A DNA stretch of 56,815 nt, taken from the NCBI GenBank assembly GCA_015055625.1, contig SVHU01000016.1, forward strand, positions 1-56,815, in the 5' to 3' direction. This DNA comes from Clostridiales bacterium. Its GTDB lineage: Bacteria; Bacillota; Clostridia; Christensenellales; Pumilibacteraceae. Below, piece after piece: positions 1 through 8,460 of this stretch. The stretch's first letter is position 1; each line of letters starts with the position of its first letter. The notes under the pieces were generated by a model. That model had not been told where the DNA came from. It saw only the letters and a list, made by a program, of their open reading frames with translations, and did no database searches. Position numbers and translations under genes: made by a program.

Positions 1-51
1 TCTATTAACTTATCAATGTGCGTTGCTGTCTTTCTTGGCGACAGCTCGTAT

Positions 52-80
52 ATAATATCATAAAGAAAAAATAAAGTCAA
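52..80 (-). promoter_or_regulatory. sigma-A promoter facing out of the left edge
   Basis: Read leftward, TTGACT (75-80) and TATTAT (52-57) lie 17 bp apart. A small hairpin (GCTGTC/GACAGC, 25-45) follows in the leader. The gene served is outside the window; a stable-RNA operon leader would fit but is not shown. Bases 81-234 are T-rich and hold nothing I can recognise. Confidence 0.45.
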
Positions 81-234
81 CTGTTTTTCAAAAGTTTTTT
101 AAATTTTTTTAAACTTTTTTTTCTCCTGTTTTTTTACCGTTTTTGCCTATTTTGTGGACGACTTTTTTTGCCTTTTCCATATCTTGTATTTTTACATTTT
201 TGCTACACTTTACAAAAAAAATTTTAAAAAACAT

Positions 235-278
235 GAAAAAAGAGCCGATTTATTGCGTATTTTTATAATCGACTCTTT
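235..278 (-). terminator. terminator of the araD gene
   Basis: An 11-bp stem with one mismatch (239-249 with 268-278) is followed, on the minus strand, by a U-tract. It lies 24 bp after the stop codon of the epimerase gene, so it most likely ends that transcript. Confidence 0.65.
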
Positions 279-302
279 CTATTCTATATATAATATATAT
301 GG

Positions 303-992
303 TTATTTTTGACCGTAATATGCGTTCTTTCCGTGCTTACGATTATAATGTTTATCTAAAAGATATTTATCAACAATCTCTGCGCTCGGATTAATAAGTT
401 TGGTGTTGATCGCCATTTTTGCAACCTCTTCTAAAGTAACTGCATTCTCCACCGCTTTTTCACAAGTTTTACCCCAAGTAAACGGTCCGTGATTTTTAAC
501 CAGCACAGCAGGGATAGCGTTATAGTCTAGCTTTTCAAACGTTTCGGAAATTACCTTACCAGTGTTCAGCTCGTATTCCGATTCGATCTCTTCTTTGCTA
601 AGCGCCCTGGTGCAAGGAACCGCTCCGTAGAAAGCATCGGCGTGCGTCGTGCCATAAGGCGTGATCTCCACTCCTGCCTGCGCAAACGAGGTTGCATGTG
701 TTGAATGAGTATGCACCACTCCTCCAATATCAGGGAAAGCCTTGTATAACCACACGTGGGTGGGAGTATCGCTGGATGGGCGATAGCTACCCTCCACAAC
801 GTTTCCGTCAAGATCCACAACAACCATATCGCTTGGCTTCATACTTTCGTAGCTCACTCCACTTGGCTTAATTACAACAAGTCCGCTTTCTCTATCTATT
901 GCGGATACGTTACCCCAAGTAAGAACTACTAGCCCGTTTTCTTTTAGCTTCAAATTTTCTTTATACACACGTTGTTTTAGATCTTCTAGCAT
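303..992 (-). CDS. araD: L-ribulose-5-phosphate 4-epimerase (class II aldolase family)
   Basis: Interconverts L-ribulose 5-phosphate and D-xylulose 5-phosphate in cytosolic pentose use. The 229-residue product matches the usual AraD length (about 231). Family motifs appear in order: TWGNVSAID near the N-terminus, KPSGV, SSDTPTH, the metal-binding [19 protein letters not shown] and [13 protein letters not shown] reading frame continues 23 codons upstream, but the ATG at 990-992 has a good AGGAG at 998-1002 and gives the family start MLEDLKQ. No araA or araB is nearby, so the gene stands alone under its own promoter. A related sugar epimerase or aldolase (UlaF/SgbE type) is possible, since these share the same motifs. 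Confidence 0.88.
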   Translation of the reverse strand: MLEDLKQRVYKENLKLKENGLVVLTWGNVSAIDRESGLVVIKPSGVSYESMKPSDMVVVDLDGNVVEGSYRPSSDTPTHVWLYKAFPDIGGVVHTHSTHATSFAQAGVEITPYGTTHADAFYGAVPCTRALSKEEIESEYELNTGKVISETFEKLDYNAIPAVLVKNHGPFTWGKTCEKAVENAVTLEEVAKMAINTKLINPSAEIVDKYLLDKHYNRKHGKNAYYGQK

Positions 993-1009
993 TATACTCT
1001 CCTGTACGG

Positions 1010-1057
1010 TAAATACTGTATTTATTGCATTATACCACAAGCAGTATAAGTTTGCAA
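1010..1057 (-). promoter_or_regulatory. araD promoter with palindromic operator
   Basis: TTGCAA (1052-1057) and TATAAT (1029-1034) are separated by 17 bp and point at araD. Directly downstream, over the expected transcription start, lies the palindrome TAAATACTGTATTTA (1010-1024), symmetric apart from its centre. Its position fits a repressor operator. The regulator is not identified; the AraC-type gene at 1383 is the nearest candidate. Confidence 0.6.
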
Positions 1058-1382
1058 GCATTGCAGAAAAAATGATTAAAAATTAAAGGGTGACAATACA
1101 TGATTTAAGAAAATCAAACCATTCTCTTATGTTATACTCAATAATCAAACTCCGTGTCAAGGTACTCCTGTGCTGTGCCGTGCCAGAATTTGCTTTCGTT
1201 TACGACAATTTTATTTTTTTGCTTCTTCCCGTAAATTTTTTGAAAGTTTTTTATTCGCGCTTTTTCTTCCCTTTCTAATATCGGGATTACGCGCGACTCA
1301 ATTCCTGCTTTTTTATTGTATAATCTCGCAAATCCTTGACAAGCATATTTTTCTTTGCTTTAATAATAAAAAGGAGAAAAAT

Positions 1383-2186
1383 ATGAAAGCAACTTTAAAC
1401 GATTTATTAAATTATGACTATACAATTACTGACTTTACCTCGGCACGTATCAACGAAAAACATTCGTCATATAACGATTATTCTATGAAAGGAAGATATA
1501 AAAATTTACTTTTATATTTAATAAACGGTGCTATGGACTATTTCTCTCCAAATGGAGAAAAGATTTTTTCCGTTGCCACAGGTGATATCCTTTTTATTGC
1601 CGATAAGAGTAATTATATTTCAGCTACAACAACAAAAAATGCGGCAATGAGTGGTATCGTCGTTTGCTTTAACTTAAAAAATTGTACAAACGAGTTAATA
1701 GAAATCACTAATTCATTTTGCTTGTTCGCAGGAGATCACGAAAAAATTTTGCACAAAAAATTCAGCACCTTATCCGCAAAAATTTTAGAAAATCAATGTT
1801 TATTGTCTATTAAATCTACTTTTTTCGATTTACTGTATTCACTCCTTACAAACAAAAAAATATCACAAGCACAAGCGAAAGAACTTTTACCCGCACTTGA
1901 ATTTATTGAATTACACCCCGAAAAAAGCGTCTCAATAAAAGAACTTGCAAAGATGTGCCAAATGAGCGAAAGTTCTTTTTCCCATAAATTCACCAAGTAC
2001 ACAAACGGCATGACGCCCATTCGGTTCCGTAATAGAATTCGCATTATGAAAGCGGAAGAAATGGCAAATGATACGAATCTATCCGTAGAAGAAATAGCGG
2101 AAATGCTTGGCTTTTACGATGCTAGCTATTTGTGCCGATATTATAAACAATGTACGGGCAAAACGTTAAAAACCGCCAAAAATTGA
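1383..2186 (+). CDS. AraC-family transcriptional regulator
   Basis: Product of 267 residues. The N-terminal two thirds looks like a cupin-type sensor (text around SPNGEKIFSVATGDILFI). The C-terminal part, from about residue 175, carries the two AraC helix-turn-helix motifs: VSIKELAKMCQMSESSFSHKF and LSVEEIAEMLGFYDASYLCRYY. The start at 1383 follows AAAAGGAG; the frame stays open upstream but without a ribosome site. It probably controls neighbouring sugar genes, perhaps araD or the oxidoreductase at 2366. The promoter-like stretch at 1301-1333 recurs at 3943-3978 in front of a decayed AraC tail. Confidence 0.85.
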   Translation: MKATLNDLLNYDYTITDFTSARINEKHSSYNDYSMKGRYKNLLLYLINGAMDYFSPNGEKIFSVATGDILFIADKSNYISATTTKNAAMSGIVVCFNLKNCTNELIEITNSFCLFAGDHEKILHKKFSTLSAKILENQCLLSIKSTFFDLLYSLLTNKKISQAQAKELLPALEFIELHPEKSVSIKELAKMCQMSESSFSHKFTKYTNGMTPIRFRNRIRIMKAEEMANDTNLSVEEIAEMLGFYDASYLCRYYKQCTGKTLKTAKN

Positions 2187-2322
2187 TTCCGAAAGTTTTT
2201 TATTGCCTTTTAGCTCCGTCTTGCACACCAGATTGAACGCACCGTAAACGTAATTATAACTTCTTTCTGTTTTTTATTTCACATGGCAACGGCTTGTATT
2301 TTCCTGTTCGTTCATTGACCGT

Positions 2323-2350
2323 AAGCCTAAAATGATAGGCTTATTTTTTA
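2323..2350 (+). terminator. rho-independent terminator after the AraC gene
   Basis: AAGCCTA (2323-2329) pairs with TAGGCTT (2336-2342), followed by ATTTTTT. It lies 137 bp past the AraC stop and just before the converging oxidoreductase gene. Confidence 0.55.
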
Positions 2351-2365
2351 TACAGTTTTTACGCT

Positions 2366-3619
2366 TTAATGCACCTGCACAAGCTTGCCGCCGTTCAATC
2401 TCGACTCTTCCGCGGCAATCCCCATCAAATGACTTTCCAGCGATTCTTTAAGTGTCGTCGTACAAGGCACTTTTCCCGTAAGTATATCGCATAATTCATT
2501 GATTAATCCTTCGTCGCCGCCACCGTGAGCAACTGCGCCGTTTAACGTATCAGCAATGGAAAATACCTGTTTTTCTTCACCATATACCAAAAGCTCGATT
2601 TTTTCCGTACGCTCATCCAAAGTAAGTTCGCCGTTTGTGCCGTAAAACACAATTCTTCTCCCCGGCTCTGCAGCATACGCCATCGTCAAACTTGCACATA
2701 CGCCGTTTCTGAATTTCATTTGAACGAGCTGGTGATCTACCTTATCCACTTTGCAATGAAATACGCATTGACCGTATACACCATTTTTTATTCCTTCCCA
2801 CAATGCTTCTTCCGTCAACGGGTTTTGTGTGGTAACTTTTGAAAACGGCCATGCATATTCAGGTCTGTTTCGATCCTTCCACCTATCCACATACACACGC
2901 TTTGCACTATACACGCAAGTGTCCATATATTGACAATTAACACATTTTTCACTAGCCCCCTCAGGTGCATTTTCTATTTTAAAAAAGCGCAACGAACCGA
3001 TAGAACTTACCGTTTCACATTCACTTCCTGCATACGACTGTATTAAATCTAAATCATGACAACATTTTGCCAAAATAGCAGGGTGCCCTTCTTTCAAAGA
3101 CGCACCTATCCCCCGCACGTACGCCTGCGCCCAATGCCAATAAACGACACGCTCCGTAGCATCGATTGCATATAATGTACCGATCGCGCCCTTTTTCAAC
3201 AAATCTCCGCAAACCCTAAATCCAGAACCATAGCGCAATACATGGCAAACAATCACCTTACGCCCTGTCCGTTCTTGCGTTTCCAAAAGAGTCTTTACTT
3301 CTTCACGATTATCACTTATCGGTTTTTCGAGCAACACATCGTAACCCAATTCTAAGGCTTTTACACATTGCGGTACATGAGCTCTGTCGTCGCTTGCAAT
3401 TATGAGAAAATCCGCATATTTACGTTCTAAAAATGAATCTGCATTTGTAAAGGTCAACACGTTTTTAAGATCGCAAACCTCCGAAAGTCTAACCATTTGC
3501 TTTTCCGCTCTATCACAAAGTGCTACAATTTCAAAACTACTCTTTTTCACAAGTAATTTCGCATACGCTACCCCACGGTTTCCACAACCTAATATTGCTA
3601 CTGTAATTTTTTTATCCAT
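2366..3619 (-). CDS. Gfo/Idh/MocA-family oxidoreductase
   Basis: Predicted NAD(P)-dependent sugar or cyclitol dehydrogenase, 417 residues, cytosolic. The N-terminal Rossmann fold shows VAILGCGNRGVAYA, then the family's EKPIS motif near residue 100 (its lysine is normally catalytic) and HVLRYG. The second half has the typical mixed domain with KCCHDLDLI. A CxxC...C cluster (CVNCQYMDTC) near residue 230 is unusual for the core fold and may bind metal. Substrate cannot be told from sequence. It is preceded by 16 bp and a ribosome site from the truncated isomerase-like gene at 3636, so the two were probably cotranscribed. Confidence 0.82.
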   Translation of the reverse strand: MDKKITVAILGCGNRGVAYAKLLVKKSSFEIVALCDRAEKQMVRLSEVCDLKNVLTFTNADSFLERKYADFLIIASDDRAHVPQCVKALELGYDVLLEKPISDNREEVKTLLETQERTGRKVIVCHVLRYGSGFRVCGDLLKKGAIGTLYAIDATERVVYWHWAQAYVRGIGASLKEGHPAILAKCCHDLDLIQSYAGSECETVSSIGSLRFFKIENAPEGASEKCVNCQYMDTCVYSAKRVYVDRWKDRNRPEYAWPFSKVTTQNPLTEEALWEGIKNGVYGQCVFHCKVDKVDHQLVQMKFRNGVCASLTMAYAAEPGRRIVFYGTNGELTLDERTEKIELLVYGEEKQVFSIADTLNGAVAHGGGDEGLINELCDILTGKVPCTTTLKESLESHLMGIAAEESRLNGGKLVQVH

Positions 3620-3635
3620 TTAATCAATCTCCTTT

Positions 3636-3878
3636 TTATAATTCTGTATCGTATAAATCTTTTGAGATTACCATTTCTGCAAAAATAGGATATTGTCCAA
3701 TAGGGCCGACTGGACAAATAATCGTTGTATTTTTTCCAAGCTCATTATTTTCTTTGATTGTAGTAATCATTATATCAGCAATTTCTTCATACATCATACT
3801 TTCCGTAGCCATTATACGCACAGGAATTCGACTTTTTTTGAAAAATACTTCTTTTTTTACATAATAAACTTCTTTCAT
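3636..3878 (-). pseudogene. truncated NagB/6-phosphogluconolactonase-like gene
   Basis: Encodes only 80 residues resembling the N-terminus of sugar-phosphate isomerases: an ESMMYEEIADIM helix followed by TTIICPVGPIGQYPIFAEMV, where intact relatives have the phosphate-binding loop and then continue for about 150-200 residues. The frame stops soon after that loop and the ribosome site of the next gene begins, so the catalytic half is gone. This is a family guess from a short match. It could be a small functional protein, but loss of the active-site part argues for decay. Confidence 0.5.
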
Positions 3879-3942
3879 TTGGTAAAGTTCTTTGTTATTG
3901 TTGTTTCATTATATCAAATAAAATACATTTCTTTCAATGTAT

Positions 3943-4084
3943 ATTCCTGCTTTTTTATTGTACAATCTAGCAAATCTCGGATAAGCTCTCCTTTGATAAT
4001 CCGCAATATTTTTCCCGTGTATTCAAACGGGTTACAGGCACGACGCCTACCGAGTTTAAGTTGTCGTTGAACTTTGAGAATTAA
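3943..4084 (+). pseudogene. AraC-regulator remnant with copied promoter region
   Basis: The frame ending with the stop at 4082-4084 (from about 3977) encodes the last HTH helix and tail of an AraC protein: FDNPQYFSRVFKRVTGTTP then TEF, with no start and no upstream domain. The 36 bp before it (3943-3978) match 1301-1333, the region upstream of the intact AraC gene, with few changes. The body of a duplicated regulator gene has apparently been deleted. Confidence 0.65.
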
Positions 4085-4269
4085 ACTTTTACAAATAAAG
4101 TATATCTTTTTCTTTCCACAAAAAAATGTTGAGGTATTTTTCACATACCACAACATTTATCATAAAATCTTTTTTGAATAATCATCTTTTCGTGTTAACT
4201 CTTATTTAATATAAAATTAAATCCGAACCAGTCGCTTGTGATAACGATTTGGTTCGGATTATACGTTTT

Positions 4270-4345
4270 TGGTGGACCATCAGGGACTCGAACCCGGGAC
4301 ACCCTGATTAAGAGTCAGGTGCTCTACCAACTGAGCTAATGGTCC
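4270..4345 (-). tRNA. tRNA-Lys (anticodon CUU)
   Basis: A full cloverleaf reads from 4345 to 4270: acceptor GGACCAT/ATGGTCC, anticodon arm with CUU, the GGTTCGA-type T arm and an encoded CCA (4270-4272). It is followed, in its direction, by the A/T-rich region 4085-4269. Confidence 0.95.
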
Positions 4346-4386
4346 TTAATTAGTTGAGACGCCTTTATAGCGTCTCAACACTTGTA

Positions 4387-4461
4387 TGGAGCGGAAGACG
4401 AGATTCGAACTCGCGACATTCACCTTGGCAAGGTGACGCTCTACCACTGAGCCACTTCCGC
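4387..4461 (-). tRNA. tRNA-Gly (anticodon GCC)
   Basis: Acceptor GCGGAAG pairs across 4455-4461 and 4391-4397, the anticodon loop shows GCC, and CCA is encoded at 4387-4389. It lies 41 bp upstream of tRNA-Lys(CUU) on the same strand, so they are probably one transcript. Confidence 0.95.
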
Positions 4462-4581
4462 ACACGGCAGTTGAACTGCAATGCTCACTTATTATAGTAT
4501 AACAAAACTGATTTGTCAAACGTTTTTTAGCGGTTTTTCAAAATTTTTTTCTTTTTTTTGCAAGATTTTTTTATTGCGTTT

Positions 4582-5379
4582 TTATCCTTGGTTTTTCTTT
4601 CGATACTGCAAAGGGGACTGACCGTACTTTTCCTTAAAAAGACGCACGAAATAACTTACATCGTTAAAACCGCTATTCATTGCGATATCGGTAATAGACG
4701 TATCCGTGATTAACAAAAGGTTTTTAGCATCGTTAAGCTTAAGGTCGTTGCAATACGCGGAAAACGATACTCCAAACGCGTTTTTGAACATATGACTGAC
4801 GTATGACTTACTGCGCGAAAAATATTTGCAAAACGAAGACAACGTTACGGTGGTATGATTTTCGGCTAGATACTGGAGCATCAAATTATATTCGCTATCC
4901 TCCGCTTTTTCGCACTTTTCAAACAGATTTTCGAGCATAATACAAAGTGGCGCAAGCAAAGTATTTAGCAAAGCTTCACACAAAGGCTCCGACTTTAGCG
5001 AATTATCATATAAAGGCTTATCTAAAATTTCGCCACTATCGCCCTTATATCCGCTTGCAACCACGTAACCTATAATTTTATCGCGCACGGTTATTGTATA
5101 CACAAACTCCTTTACTCCTGCATAACAAGTTTTACACCCATAAACGAAGCTTTCAAAATTTATTATCGAACGCTGATGTGCAATACACTTTTCGCTATTT
5201 CCACACGCTTTTACCTTTATGCAGTACGGATTGTTATGCGAGTTGTACTTTAGTAACTTTTGCCAAACTTGATACGGAAGCTTTTTTACGCAATCAGGGA
5301 GAAAATGCATTGATACTTGAAAATCTATTGACGTAAGATATTCGATATAGCTAACGATTTTTTGCGTAAGATTATTCAT
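4582..5379 (-). CDS. AraC-family regulator with PocR-type sensor domain
   Basis: Product of 265 residues. The N-terminal half carries the cysteine pattern of the PocR ligand-binding domain (PYCIKVKACGNSEKC and later GCKTCYAGV), which in known proteins senses small hydrocarbon-derived molecules. The C-terminal 100 residues are an AraC HTH pair (SSFCKYFSRSKSYVSHMF; ITDIAMNSGFNDVSYFVRLF). A TTG four codons upstream would extend the frame, but the ATG at 5377-5379 has GGAGA at the right distance. It diverges from the FAD oxidoreductase at 5499, so it probably regulates that gene. Confidence 0.85.
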   Translation of the reverse strand: MNNLTQKIVSYIEYLTSIDFQVSMHFLPDCVKKLPYQVWQKLLKYNSHNNPYCIKVKACGNSEKCIAHQRSIINFESFVYGCKTCYAGVKEFVYTITVRDKIIGYVVASGYKGDSGEILDKPLYDNSLKSEPLCEALLNTLLAPLCIMLENLFEKCEKAEDSEYNLMLQYLAENHTTVTLSSFCKYFSRSKSYVSHMFKNAFGVSFSAYCNDLKLNDAKNLLLITDTSITDIAMNSGFNDVSYFVRLFKEKYGQSPLQYRKKNQG

Positions 5380-5498
5380 TTTCGTCTCCAATGCATTATT
5401 TTTATATTTCCCAGCGTAAAAAGACTAGTTTTTTTAGTGAAAATATAATATAATTATTATATATTTTAATTTACTCTATGTCAAGAGGTATCAAAAAA

Positions 5499-7283
5499 AT
5501 GCTTGAAAAAAAGATTTTGGAATGTGATTTATGCGTTGTTGGCGGTGGAATTGCGGGAATGTGTAGCGCAATAGCTTCGGCTCGTGAGGGCGTAAAAGTT
5601 GTTCTTATGCACGAGCGTCCCGTGCTTGGCGGAAACGCGTCGAGCGAAATCAGGATGTGGATTTGTGGAGCTAAAGGCGAAAACAACCGTGAAACGGGCA
5701 TATTAGAAGAGATTATGCTAGAAAACTTCTACCGCAACCCCACCAAAAGTTGGGCGGTTTGGGACAGTATTCTATTCGATTTTATAAAGCGAGAAAAGAA
5801 TATTACACTACTTCTAAATACTACGTGCATGGACGCTGACGTTACAAACGGCGAATACGCATACGGCAGAAATATCAAAATCAATAGCATTACGGGGTAT
5901 CAAATGACTACTCAAAGAATGATTGAGGTCAGGGCGAAATTTTTTGCTGACTGCTCGGGTGATAGCATACTTGCTCCGCTTACCGGCGCGCAGTTCAGGA
6001 TAGGCAGAGAAGCCAAGAGCGAATACAACGAAGACACGGTTGTTGAAAAAGCTGACGATATGACGATGGGAATGTCCTGTCTTGTATACGGTAGAGAAAC
6101 ACAAAACGAGGTTAAGTTTATCGCGCCTTCCTACGCTACTAAGCTCACTTCAAAAGATTTTGAACACCGTAAACCCGATATACATACGGAAGCGGAAAAC
6201 TTTTGGTACTTGGAGCTGGGTGGAAATCGCGACAGCATTGGGGATACAGAAGAATTACGCGACGAGCTTGTTTCTCTTGCGCTTGGAACATGGGACTATG
6301 TAAAAAACTCGGGCGATTTTAACGACACGAAAAATTGGGATCTTGACTTTTTAGGCTTTCTGCCCGGAAAACGCGAATCCAGACGAATGGTAGGCGAATA
6401 CATTGTTACTCAGCGCGATATCTCCGACGGAAAGGTTTTTGAGGACGAAATCGCTTTTGGCGGATGGCCTCTTGACGATCATTTCCCTGGTGGATTTTAC
6501 CATAGAGGCGTGCCAAACACCAACTTTTCTACGCCTGCGCCATACTCTCTTCCGTATCGCGCGCTATACTCTAAAAACGTGGACAACCTCTTATTTGCAG
6601 GACGAAATATCAGTATGACACACATGGCCATGAGCAGTATCAGAGTTATGGCGACTTGCGCGCTTTTGGGAGAGGCTGTGGGTAAAGCGGTTTCTATCGC
6701 CGTAAAACACAGTTGTACGCCTCACGACGTTTATCTTTCACACATTTCTTCACTTCAGAATTTATTGCTTAACAAGGACTGTTTTTTGCCCTCAATGTCG
6801 CGAAAAGTCGATAACGTATGTCAAAAAGCCGTACTTTGTGGCGCAAACGACGTTATCAGAAACGGACAAGACCGCGCTCATAAAAAGTACGGAACAACTG
6901 AGGAAAACAGTAAAGTTGTTCTTGATAAAAATTCCAGCGTAAGCTATGCTTTTGATAAGGCAAAAGTTAATAGTATTCATATAGTTTTTGACAGCGATCT
7001 TAACCGTAATACTATACCGGGCGGAGTTGTTGAAAGAACGCACGCTACAAGAGCAAACATCTCGCTTTCTGCCCCCGTTATGCATATGCCCACTACGCTT
7101 TGTAAGGATTTTACGCTAACAGGCTCTTTGAACGGAAAAACCGAAGAAATTTTATCTATTACGGAAAATAAAAAGAGATGCTATCATATCCCAATCGATA
7201 AAGAATACGATACGCTCACCCTTACGCTACACGATAGCTGGGGCGACGAAAAAATTCCGCTCATATCGTTTGATTTCAACTAA
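5499..7283 (+). CDS. FAD-dependent oxidoreductase
   Basis: Product of 594 residues. Its N-terminus holds the dinucleotide-binding signature CDLCVVGGGIAGMCSAIASA, followed by LGGNASSEIRMWICG, typical of the FAD_oxidored group often found beside carbohydrate-degradation genes. A second FAD-contact stretch, NVDNLLFAGRNISMTHMAM, lies near residue 370, and the last 150 residues form a beta-rich extra domain. Substrate is unknown. I start at the ATG at 5499, which has AGAGG upstream; an ATG at 5478 lacks a ribosome site. It is transcribed away from the PocR/AraC regulator, and the shared 120-bp spacer holds A/T-rich promoter-like sequence. Confidence 0.78.
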   Translation: MLEKKILECDLCVVGGGIAGMCSAIASAREGVKVVLMHERPVLGGNASSEIRMWICGAKGENNRETGILEEIMLENFYRNPTKSWAVWDSILFDFIKREKNITLLLNTTCMDADVTNGEYAYGRNIKINSITGYQMTTQRMIEVRAKFFADCSGDSILAPLTGAQFRIGREAKSEYNEDTVVEKADDMTMGMSCLVYGRETQNEVKFIAPSYATKLTSKDFEHRKPDIHTEAENFWYLELGGNRDSIGDTEELRDELVSLALGTWDYVKNSGDFNDTKNWDLDFLGFLPGKRESRRMVGEYIVTQRDISDGKVFEDEIAFGGWPLDDHFPGGFYHRGVPNTNFSTPAPYSLPYRALYSKNVDNLLFAGRNISMTHMAMSSIRVMATCALLGEAVGKAVSIAVKHSCTPHDVYLSHISSLQNLLLNKDCFLPSMSRKVDNVCQKAVLCGANDVIRNGQDRAHKKYGTTEENSKVVLDKNSSVSYAFDKAKVNSIHIVFDSDLNRNTIPGGVVERTHATRANISLSAPVMHMPTTLCKDFTLTGSLNGKTEEILSITENKKRCYHIPIDKEYDTLTLTLHDSWGDEKIPLISFDFN

Positions 7284-7288
7284 AAAAC

Positions 7289-7361
7289 ACGCTATCGCTG
7301 ATATTTAGCGGTAGCGTTTATTGTATAAAGCCCCCAGACTATCTGGGGGGGCTTTATACAA
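7289..7361 (+). terminator. double terminator / long palindrome after the oxidoreductase
   Basis: Two hairpins follow the stop codon: an 11-bp stem (7289-7299 with 7307-7317) and then an 18-bp stem (7321-7338 with 7342-7361, two unpaired G). Only 1 bp after the second one, sequence related to the mobile element begins, so the long palindrome may also mark the edge of the insertion. Confidence 0.6.
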
Positions 7362-7362
7362 T

Positions 7363-7642
7363 AAATTACGGACAACAAGATCCGTAAAGGTGGTGAGGAA
7401 TATGAAGAAAAAAGTTAAAAACAATGTAAATTCGTCTAATATAGGGTAATAGTTATTTTAAGCATTTTGTAGAAGTTAAGGACGACGAAGGCAATCCTAT
7501 CGTTATAAATCATAAGTTTAGGGAAAACCACGAAAATCAAGATGTTTCTAAAGAGGGGGTTGAGATAGTGAGAAATATGATTTTTAATCATGTTAAGCAA
7601 AGCGGTGAAAACCTTAGTAAAATTTCAAAGTTCAGAAAATAA
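7363..7642 (+). pseudogene. remnant unit 1 of a related element's right arm
   Basis: Begins with the last codons of a Zot-like gene (NYGQQDP then stop, compare 20024-20047). It jumps to the start of the 89-residue gene (MKKKVKNNVNSSNIG, stop, 7402-7449), then to the second half of the 164-residue basic protein gene (from GNSYFKHFVEVKDDEGNP), out of frame with a stop codon directly before it. Most differences from the intact copy in the shared stretch are silent, so it comes from a once-functional relative. Confidence 0.75.
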
Positions 7643-7717
7643 AAAAAAAGTCCCAAGACTGACCGCTTGGGCGCTGACGGGGCTAATCCCGACTGGTGCG
7701 GTAATTTCTTACCACCT
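7641..7717 (-). ncRNA. predicted small RNA of remnant unit 1
   Basis: Read leftward, TTGACT (7747-7752) and TATAAT (7724-7729) are 17 bp apart. The expected start is near 7717. The transcript would hold hairpins and end at CCCAAG/CTTGGG (7652-7657 with 7666-7671) plus a 9-U tract overlapping the stop codon of the plus-strand fragment. It is homologous to the RNA at 20545, and substitutions in the middle hairpin tend to keep pairing. The ends are predicted, not measured. Confidence 0.55.
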
Positions 7718-7781
7718 AAGATTATTATACGCAATAAAAATTAAAAAGTCAAATAAAATTAAATCATATAGGAGAAAAAAT

Positions 7782-8022
7782 ATGAAGAAAAGAGTTAAAA
7801 ACAATGTAAATTCGTCTAATATAGGGTAATAGTTATTTTAAGCACTTTGTAGAGGTTGAAGACGATGAGGGAAATCCTATTGTTATTAATCATAAATTTA
7901 GGGCGAACCATGAAAATCAGGATGTTTCTAAAGAGGATGTTGATTTTATAACAGATAAAATTTTTAATCACGTTAAACAAAGTATTGGAAATAACAAAAA
8001 AATAGAAGAGTTTAGAAAATAA
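7782..8022 (+). pseudogene. remnant unit 2 of a related element's right arm
   Basis: Has the same fused order and the same junction as unit 1: the start of the 89-residue gene, a stop, then the tail of the basic protein gene. The C-terminal codons differ from both unit 1 and the intact copy (ending KKIEEFRK), so it derives from another variant. The shared junction means it was made once and then duplicated or exchanged. Confidence 0.7.
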
Positions 8023-8102
8023 AAAAATGTCTTACCGTTACCGATAAGACTTATCCGAAAGTCGGATAAAGGTAAGATATGAGTAGATATCATCCCTTGA
8101 TC
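8021..8102 (-). ncRNA. predicted small RNA of remnant unit 2
   Basis: The promoter is kept: TTGACT (8132-8137), 17 bp, TATAAT (8109-8114). The RNA body differs from unit 1, with a TTATCCGA/TCGGATAA hairpin and a terminator stem GTCTTATC/GGTAAGAC followed by seven U that overlap the stop codon of the plus-strand fragment. So promoter and terminator placement are conserved while the body varies. Confidence 0.55.
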
Positions 8103-8159
8103 ATTTTTATTATACGCAATAAAAACTAAAAAGTCAAATAAACTGTATAGGAGAATAAT

Positions 8160-8252
8160 ATGAAGAAAAAAGTTAAAAATAAGGATAAAGTTCTTAATCA
8201 TGTTAAACAAAAAGATGAAAATAAGCGTAAAATAACAAAACTGTTAAATTAA
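8160..8252 (+). pseudogene. remnant unit 3: 30-residue fused fragment
   Basis: A third, shorter unit fuses MKKKVKN in frame to the last 23 residues of the basic protein (KDKVLNHVKQKDENKRKI then TKLLN). It has a ribosome site (AGGAG, 8150-8154) and an open frame of 30 codons. It is probably a deletion product, though the peptide could still be made. Confidence 0.55.
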
Positions 8253-8327
8253 AAATGCTGTTAATAAAGGCGACAAGAGCATAAAACCCATTAATTCGAA
8301 TACTATTTGTTAATATTATTATATCTT

Positions 8328-8412
8328 GGGGATAGCGGTAGCTTCGCTACCTTTTGTGCTTCGCACAGCGAACGAAAATTGCCCACAGGGGGCAATTATT
8401 CGTTCAATCCCC
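8328..8412. other. compact multi-hairpin (cloverleaf-like) element
   Basis: An outer stem GGGGAT (8328-8333) / ATCCCC (8407-8412) encloses three hairpins: GGTAGC/GCTACC (8337-8351), GTGC/GCAC (8356-8366), both with TTC loops, and a two-part stem GAACGAA+AATTGCCC pairing with GGGCAATT+TTCGTTC (8370-8405). It lies between the remnant array and the left attachment repeat. It may be a structured RNA or a small dispersed repeat; strand is unknown. Confidence 0.5.
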
Positions 8413-8424
8413 GCGAGGCATAAC

Positions 8425-8458
8425 AAAACCCCTTAATGCGAATGCATTAAGGGGTTTT
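8425..8458 (-). terminator. displaced terminator beside the left attachment site
   Basis: A 14-bp perfect stem (8425-8438 with 8445-8458) ends in TTTT on both sides. It abuts the tRNA-Lys 3' fragment exactly as 21901-21926 abuts the intact tRNA, so it is probably the original downstream terminator of that tRNA gene, or that of an older element. Confidence 0.6.
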
Positions 8459-8460
8459 GT

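Noticed and set aside
1170-1382. Upstream extension of the AraC gene at 1383
   Set aside because: No ribosome site, atypical hydrophobic translation, and it covers the promoter-like region shared with 3943.
5814-7085. Minus-strand frames inside the FAD oxidoreductase
   Set aside because: Shadows of the coding strand, with low-complexity translations and no ribosome sites.
7590-7829. 79-codon frame across the remnant array
   Set aside because: It spans the RNA gene and the unit junction in another frame and matches nothing in the intact element.
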